In this document: positions 7,870 to 10,559 of the stretch, one piece after another
How the letters are laid out: every line of letters begins with the position of its first letter
How positions within the stretch are numbered: position 1 is the first letter of the stretch
Source of the DNA: Fragilaria radians
Lineage: Eukaryota > Bacillariophyta > Fragilariophyceae > Fragilariales > Fragilariaceae
DNA length: 10,559 bases
Reading direction: 5' to 3'
Assembly (NCBI GenBank): GCA_900642245.1
Contig: CAAAJI010001250.1
Span: forward strand, 1 to 10,559
The notes under the pieces: generated by a model
Told to the model about the DNA's origin: nothing
The model's database searches: none
What the model saw: only the letters and a program-made list of their open reading frames with translations
Position numbers and translations under genes: made by a program

Positions 7870-8690
7870 GAAAGTATGCATTTTGACCATAGTTGTTTTT
7901 TCAATTTTAAGCTTTCTTGCCACAAATTTTACATGATCCTTTCAATTAACCACTAACCAAGGTTTCTTCTTTGATTACTTCTCCTTCTTTCCTGTTTGCT
8001 GACTCCAGATCTACCCTTTCTAATCAAAGATTTAACTCATCTCTTATCTCCTCAAGTGTCGTGTAAGTGGCTTGTCTTTGTCACCAATACATCTCCCCTG
8101 TAAGGCCACTTGGAACTCATAATCTGAAGGGGAATCACGAACTGATTATCAGAAACGCTTGAACCTATCTCTTCAATTATATGTCTTCAAGTTCTGTAAT
8201 CCAAACCGCAAGGTTTTGTTTCTTCTTTGAGATCAACTGCCTAAACAGCTTTTTCTAACTTCTCCATAGAAGGAGATTCGATTGACTCAAACTTGTTTCT
8301 AATCCCATTCAATGCATACATTCAACGTAGTCGAAAAGCAATTTCTCAGTTGATAGTCTTCATATCAAAAAGCAAGATGAGCACTTCTTGTCTATCTCCG
8401 TAATCTTGAACTTCTTCTTTCCTTTTCTCTCGCATAATATGCATAGTATCCCGACTTATCTCAAAAAAGTAGTCATCTCAATAAACATACATTTTACTGT
8501 GATAAGCTAGGTAAGCAATTTTCTTTTATTCTGTAACCAAAATTCCCTAAGTAGTTATATAATGAGCTCAAATATTGCATCTCTTGGTTATGTTAACATA
8601 ATTCCCTGAGATATAAATTTTCTCACATTGAGTAAAACTCCCAGTGATGTTGTTTTCCCTCTAAAGATGAAAATACTTTAAAGATTGCAC
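7870..8690 (-). pseudogene. Copia-type gag relic (UBN2-like) ending at the zinc knuckle
   Basis: Read on the minus strand from about 8690 down, several frames together give the order of a copia-type Gag of the Retrotran_gag_2/UBN2 type. EVLILLFDMKTIN comes first. ALNGIRNKFESIESPSMEKL and EKAV follow (about 8320-8256), then VWITELEDI (about 8206-8180), DYEFQVALQGRCIGDKDKPL (about 8127-8068) and TLEEIRDELNL with ESANRKEGEVIKEETLVSG. GSCKICGK at 7939-7916 is the start of a CCHC knuckle with Cys codons at 7931-7933 and 7922-7924. After it, KNNYGQN at about 7890-7870 looks like the Asn/Gly tail of Gag, but the His and third Cys are not recognisable. Stops and frameshifts show long decay. An N-terminal EGKQHHWEFYSM-like block near 8660-8625 is plausible but weak. 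Pol is absent: the plus-strand ORF2 begins where it should continue. Confidence 0.62.
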
Positions 8691-8699
8691 ACTGTTGTG

Positions 8700-9527
8700 A
8701 TTCCATCAAGTTTTTCCGATGTCGCTTGATTTTCAAATATTTGGCATTAAAACAAAAAGGTGAAAGTATAAGTGTGCAGTGCGACAGTTTTGTTGACCAA
8801 TCGTTTGGACAAGTTGGTAGCTTAGTTTTCTTTGTACTACTAGTTTAGAATTGTAATGGCTCCAATGAGTTGACTTAAATTAAATAGATGCATTTATGGT
8901 TTAGTTTAGCGCACGCTATGAAATTCTCAATTTCAATGCTTTCTCATTATATCTTCAATCGAAAGAAACAATCATATCACTTAAACTACGATTTTACTGG
9001 ACATATGACTATTCCATTACTCAAACGAGCAAAAAGTTCGTAGCAATTGAATTTGACTCAAGAAATTGCTCGAGAACATCAATTAATGCGGTTACTGCAA
9101 GATCAATGACTGTAATTCATTTTTCTCTGGGATCTACTTCACCAGTAGTAAAACACAAGATCTCTTAAAGTATCACAGAACTTGTTTCAATACTATATTG
9201 CAAGCTGAACTAAAGCATTACATTTTCTAGTCCCTAAATTTCTTCATCACGTCTACGATGCAGGCAGGAACTTTCAATATCAATGTAGATTGCAGACCAT
9301 GTTGCAAGCCTTACCGAAGATGTACTATCTCGGTTGATCTCAAGTAATCATTTACCCTTTACTAAGTACAGGAATGAATTCAAGACATTTTCTTTCTTTC
9401 TGAGAATCTTTCAAACGAGAAGGTTGCAAAGAATTGTCTAAGCTACAAGATGTCCAATAGAAAGGTGATGTATTAACCATTGATTCTCCCGGCCCTTGCA
9501 ATGATGCCTTCAAAACAGCTTGCCTCT
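8700..9527 (+). other. No recognisable gene (AT-rich spacer)
   Basis: I found no convincing reading frame, protein similarity, RNA gene or strong repeat on either strand. By position, part of this stretch could be LTR or leader of the minus-strand copia relic at 7870-8690. I could not find matching LTR ends or a primer-binding site. Confidence 0.5.
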
Positions 9528-9597
9528 AAATCATATTCAGGAAAATTACTTTGATGTTTTATGTGAGAAACTGATGTGAGACACTGATTAGTAGATG
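9528..9597 (+). repeat. Dispersed direct repeat, copy 2, with a 13-bp internal tandem duplication
   Basis: It matches 609-665 (41 identical bases, then 15 of 16). The extra length comes from a 13-bp unit repeated at 9562-9574 and 9575-9587, which differ at one base. Copy 1 has only one unit, so the duplication arose after the copies separated, or was lost from copy 1. Confidence 0.9.
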
Positions 9598-10117
9598 GAT
9601 GTTTTGAATCCCGCTCTACAAACTTGGTTTCCCATAGTCTTACAAATCCATTTACAATTAATGTATGGTTTGTTGACCCCCAGACTTTTTACAATTCATA
9701 TCACTAAACTCCTTTTCTGATTTTCGCTTTCCCATTATGATCATCACCATTTTATGCTTCTTTGAATTCCTTTACTAAAAGGAGCATCAGATTCGCCTGA
9801 TCTTTGAGTACAATTTAGAAGCTTGTATTTGTCATTTGTCTCAAGAGTAAGACAACTCAAGCCTGAAAGGAGAAGATGGAATAGTGAGACTAGGTCACAG
9901 ATTAACAAATGTTTGCGCGAGATCAAGATTGCCTCTAGCGGTAATAGACCGGGATTAAAAATAGATGAGATCATTTAACTATTAATTTACAATTATTTAC
10001 AAAGGGAGGACTTTTCAACTAGTCTGAAAGAAAAGTTATATTCATCCTTGTCTTTTAGGTTCCGTTGTCATTTCATTCATCACTATTCTATTTGATTTCA
10101 GTTTGAGATACTTGGGG
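9598..10117 (+). other. No recognisable gene apart from one short charged reading frame
   Basis: This is an AT-rich stretch between the dispersed repeat and the plus-strand gag relic. It could hold the LTR and leader of that copia element, but no TG...CA ends, primer-binding site or duplicated ends were identified. The only coding-like text is the short frame at 9808-9978. Confidence 0.45.
9808..9978 (+). other. Unrecognised 56-codon charged reading frame without an ATG
   Basis: The frame contains SRVRQLKPERRRWNSETRSQ and REIKIASSGNRPGLKIDEII. It is rich in Arg, Lys and Glu and looks more protein-like than its surroundings. It opens after a TGA at 9805, has no start codon and no recognised family. 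It may be a relic exon or element fragment, or chance. Confidence 0.15.
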
Positions 10118-10559
10118 ATGAGTAATTTCAGCAATATGAGAATTATGAACTTCATTGGCATGAAGGAGGAAGGGTTCACTTGGAGTGGATGCTTCCGGCA
10201 ATGGGTAAGGCTTTCTAGAATTTACATATACTCCTAAGATAGGTGAAGAAATCAATGATAGGACTAAAGAAGGCAGAGCAAGCTCAGCATCATTGAGCTA
10301 ATTAAGTTTACCTACACAGAATTAGTATTATCTATCAATTTGAGGAGTCGCAGCGAAAAGGTTGTGTTCAATATGCTTCAAGTATACAAGAATGAGATTA
10401 TTTAACACCTTAGGAACAATCCTAAGAGCTTCAGTTGATCAGTAAGTTCCGGCAATACCTAGGTAATCATCAAGAGATAAACTTATCTATATTAAGATAT
10501 TCCACTCTACCCATGGTTGAAAACATTTCTTCTTCAGTTGTTGTATATCAACAAATGAG
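10118..10559 (+). pseudogene. Second copia-type gag relic, N-terminal part, running off the window
   Basis: The frame from the ATG at 10118 reads MSNFSNMRIMNFIGMKEEG followed by FTWSGCFRQWVRL. This is the F-x-G-x-x-x-x-F-x-x-W start usual for copia Gag. After frame changes, EEINDRTKEGRA (about 10244-10280) and FTYTELVLSINLRSRSEKVV followed by FNMLQVYKNEII (to about 10376) match the next conserved block. The same region is represented in the minus-strand relic by LILLFDMKTIN...ALNGIRNKFESI. HLRNNPKSFS continues the correspondence. After that the frame decays, with a weak KFRQ block, and leaves the window. Several stops and at least one frameshift show it is dead. The start at 10118 is the first ATG with family-like sequence. 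Confidence 0.6.

Larger units (their letters stand above)
2346..7900 (+). mobile_element. Right copy: two-ORF non-LTR-like retrotransposon, inactive
   Basis: This is the most complete element in the window. It has ORF1 (2346-3965), an ATGA overlap, then ORF2 with RT, RNase H and a C-terminal Cys/His finger. No LTRs, integrase or protease were seen, and the ORF order suits a LINE-type element. No 5' UTR is visible, because the ORF1 start lies directly against the left copy's RNase H relic. No 3' poly(A) or UTR is visible either, because sequence near 7880-7915 passes into a copia gag relic on the other strand. No target-site duplication could be identified. The element is heavily mutated: nine in-frame stops, at least three frameshifts and one deletion near motif A. 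From memory of the family it resembles elements common in diatoms. Confidence 0.8.
3962..7936 (+). pseudogene. ORF2 polyprotein: reverse transcriptase, RNase H and Cys/His finger, broken
   Basis: ORF2 starts at the ATG overlapping the ORF1 stop. A basic, helical N-terminal region (LIASLRQAVQQQHVIRHREE, KLKRIYNKLSYITGK) leads to the family hallmark TSPSGVHLGHYKSLLKAVME at about 4711-4770. RWQKAINIAIPK and HIYECDL follow, then motif A, motif B (GQGSGNSPTIW), FVDD, thumb, RNase H and a C-terminal finger. The frame is broken many times. There is a TAG at 4886. About 65 bp is lost with a frame change near 5081. There is one extra G in the run 5310-5313, a TAA at 5617 and a TAG at 5944. The frame changes near 6330 and again at about 6396-6415. 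TAA 6803 and TGA 7448 follow. The nominal stop at 7934-7936 lies inside copia gag sequence, so the natural C-terminus is missing. No apurinic-type endonuclease domain is visible between the start and the RT. The protein is not functional. Confidence 0.78.

Noticed and set aside
2346..7936. An alternative genetic code with reassigned stops.
   Set aside because: All three stop codons occur inside the reading frames, frameshifts and deletions are also present, and the TAG at 4886 faces a Glu in another copy. Ordinary decay explains this better.
609..9597. The 57-bp repeats as LTRs or target-site duplications of one large element.
   Set aside because: They are too long for a target-site duplication, too short for LTRs, and the DNA inside contains elements in both orientations from several insertions.
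9744..9974. A 76-codon minus-strand frame.
   Set aside because: No family resemblance and no context. The plus-strand frame over the same bases is at least as protein-like, so it is probably chance.
1..10559. CRISPR array, tRNA, rRNA or bacterial operon features.
   Set aside because: There are no regularly spaced repeats, no recognisable RNA gene, and the coding content is eukaryotic retroelement relics.

Overview
The window reads as a transposon graveyard from a eukaryotic nuclear genome. It holds no intact gene, no bacterial-style operon, and no tRNA or rRNA that I could recognise. Every long reading frame I could identify belongs to retroelements. One is a two-ORF non-LTR-like element (ORF1, then reverse transcriptase-RNase H). 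The others are Ty1/copia pieces (gag and reverse transcriptase). From memory of the families, the conserved 'SPSG.HLGHYKSLL' block, the 'CYDRI...FVDD' reverse transcriptase and this type of ORF1 are abundant in diatom genomes. A diatom or related stramenopile is therefore my best guess. This is an inference, not a database result.

Layout. 75-420 (-): an antisense reverse-transcriptase fragment. 420-602 (+): a copia reverse-transcriptase fragment with YVDN in place of YVDD. 609-665: first copy of a dispersed ~57-bp repeat. 702-775: a perfect 36-bp tandem duplication. About 1018-2335 (+): an internally deleted RT-RNase H copy, called here the left copy. 2346 to about 7900 (+): the most complete element, called the right copy. 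Its ORF1 spans 2346-3965 and its ORF2 spans 3962-7936, overlapping as ATGA. 7870-8690 (-): a copia gag relic ending at its zinc knuckle. 8700-10117: mostly unrecognised AT-rich DNA with the second copy of the dispersed repeat at 9528-9597. 10118-10559 (+): a second copia gag relic running off the window.

How the parts would have worked together. In the right copy, ORF1 (possible RNA-binding or chaperone protein with a coiled coil) and ORF2 (RT, RNase H, Cys/His finger) would form the retrotransposition complex. ORF2 would be made by coupled re-initiation or by slippage on an A7 run at the junction. ORF1 has four in-frame stops and no frameshift. ORF2 has five stops, at least three frameshifts, a small deletion next to RT motif A, and two substituted RNase H catalytic residues. 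It is dead as it stands.

The most informative observations are structural. The antisense fragment at the left edge and the left copy abut in element coordinates, which implies a 5' inversion. The right and left copies have complementary losses. The ORF2 3' end runs into copia gag sequence.
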